Positions 13,286 to 13,405 of a stretch of 13,405 nucleotides of DNA are shown piece after piece; the first letter of the stretch is position 1, and the number at the start of each line of letters is the position of its first letter. Below the pieces are notes generated by a model that was not told the DNA's origin, did no database searches, and saw only the letters and a list, made by a program, of their open reading frames with translations. Source of the DNA: Acidobacteriaceae bacterium (GTDB taxonomy: Bacteria > Acidobacteriota > Terriglobia > Terriglobales > Acidobacteriaceae); the NCBI GenBank assembly GCA_003167305.1, contig PMTP01000103.1:2990-16394 (forward strand), in the 5' to 3' direction. A program made the translations under genes and the position numbers.

Positions 13286-13405
13286 ATGAAGACCTGGTTA
13301 TGGCGGGCTGTGGCAGCACTGGCGCTGAGCGAAGCGTTGCGGGCTGCGGAAAAAGGCCCGTATTCGATGAGAATCCCCAAAAGGCATACCTCAGGGGCTA
13401 AAGCC
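13286..13405 (+). CDS. Start of a probable exported protein, cut by the right edge
   Basis: An open frame runs off the window. From the ATG at 13286 it reads MKTWLWRAVAALALSEALRA followed by AEKGPYSMRIPKRHTSGAKA: a basic N terminus, a hydrophobic stretch and a possible AxA-like signal-peptidase region. An in-frame GTG at 13271 would add MKTSL. Neither start has a clear Shine-Dalgarno, and only 40 codons are visible, so the gene itself is uncertain. It is divergent from vapBC. No family can be assigned. Confidence 0.4.
   Translation, partial: MKTWLWRAVAALALSEALRAAEKGPYSMRIPKRHTSGAKA

Overview
The window looks like a chromosomal stretch from an Acidobacteriota genome, most likely class Terriglobia. 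The GC-rich coding sequence, the exported VWA protein with hallmarks of the 'VWFA-related Acidobacterial domain' family, and the intergenic heptamer arrays all point that way. The placement is an inference from family knowledge; no rRNA is present to confirm it.

Layout from left to right. The window opens inside a plus-strand fucokinase / GDP-fucose pyrophosphorylase (Fkp-type) gene. Its stop overlaps the start of queC by 11 nt. queE follows after a 114-nt gap that is almost filled by a foldback repeat built of TAGCTGA heptamers. QueE and QueC catalyse two non-consecutive-gene steps of preQ0 (7-deazaguanine) synthesis; queD is not seen here. A 750-aa exported TPR protein comes next and ends at an AGGGACT-type heptamer array and a perfect bidirectional terminator. 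On the far side, convergent, is a 995-aa exported VWA protein. Behind it on the minus strand is an orphan periplasmic sugar-binding lipoprotein with its own promoter, two small palindromes upstream and a terminator. Divergent from it is a dGTPase (dgt), followed by a third heptamer array, a strong GC hairpin and a stand-alone Smr-domain protein. A minus-strand VapBC toxin-antitoxin pair converges on the Smr gene. It sits below an AT-rich region with an inverted repeat that may be its operator. The window ends in the first codons of a probable exported protein.

How the parts relate. fkp-queC-queE are arranged like a transcription unit although their pathways are unrelated (GDP-fucose salvage versus tRNA/DNA 7-deazaguanine). 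The TPR and VWA proteins are both exported and share a terminator, but nothing shows that they act together. dgt, smr and vapBC look like independent small units.

The most unusual signals are: three heptamer arrays that all begin at or within 2 nt of a stop codon; the queC-queE foldback element; an Asp-to-Asn change at the third catalytic acid of VapC; the apparently leaderless vapB under an AT-rich palindromic region; and the uncharacterised N-terminal half of the VWA protein. I found no CRISPR array, tRNA, rRNA or transposase, and I do not see a clearly new multi-gene system.
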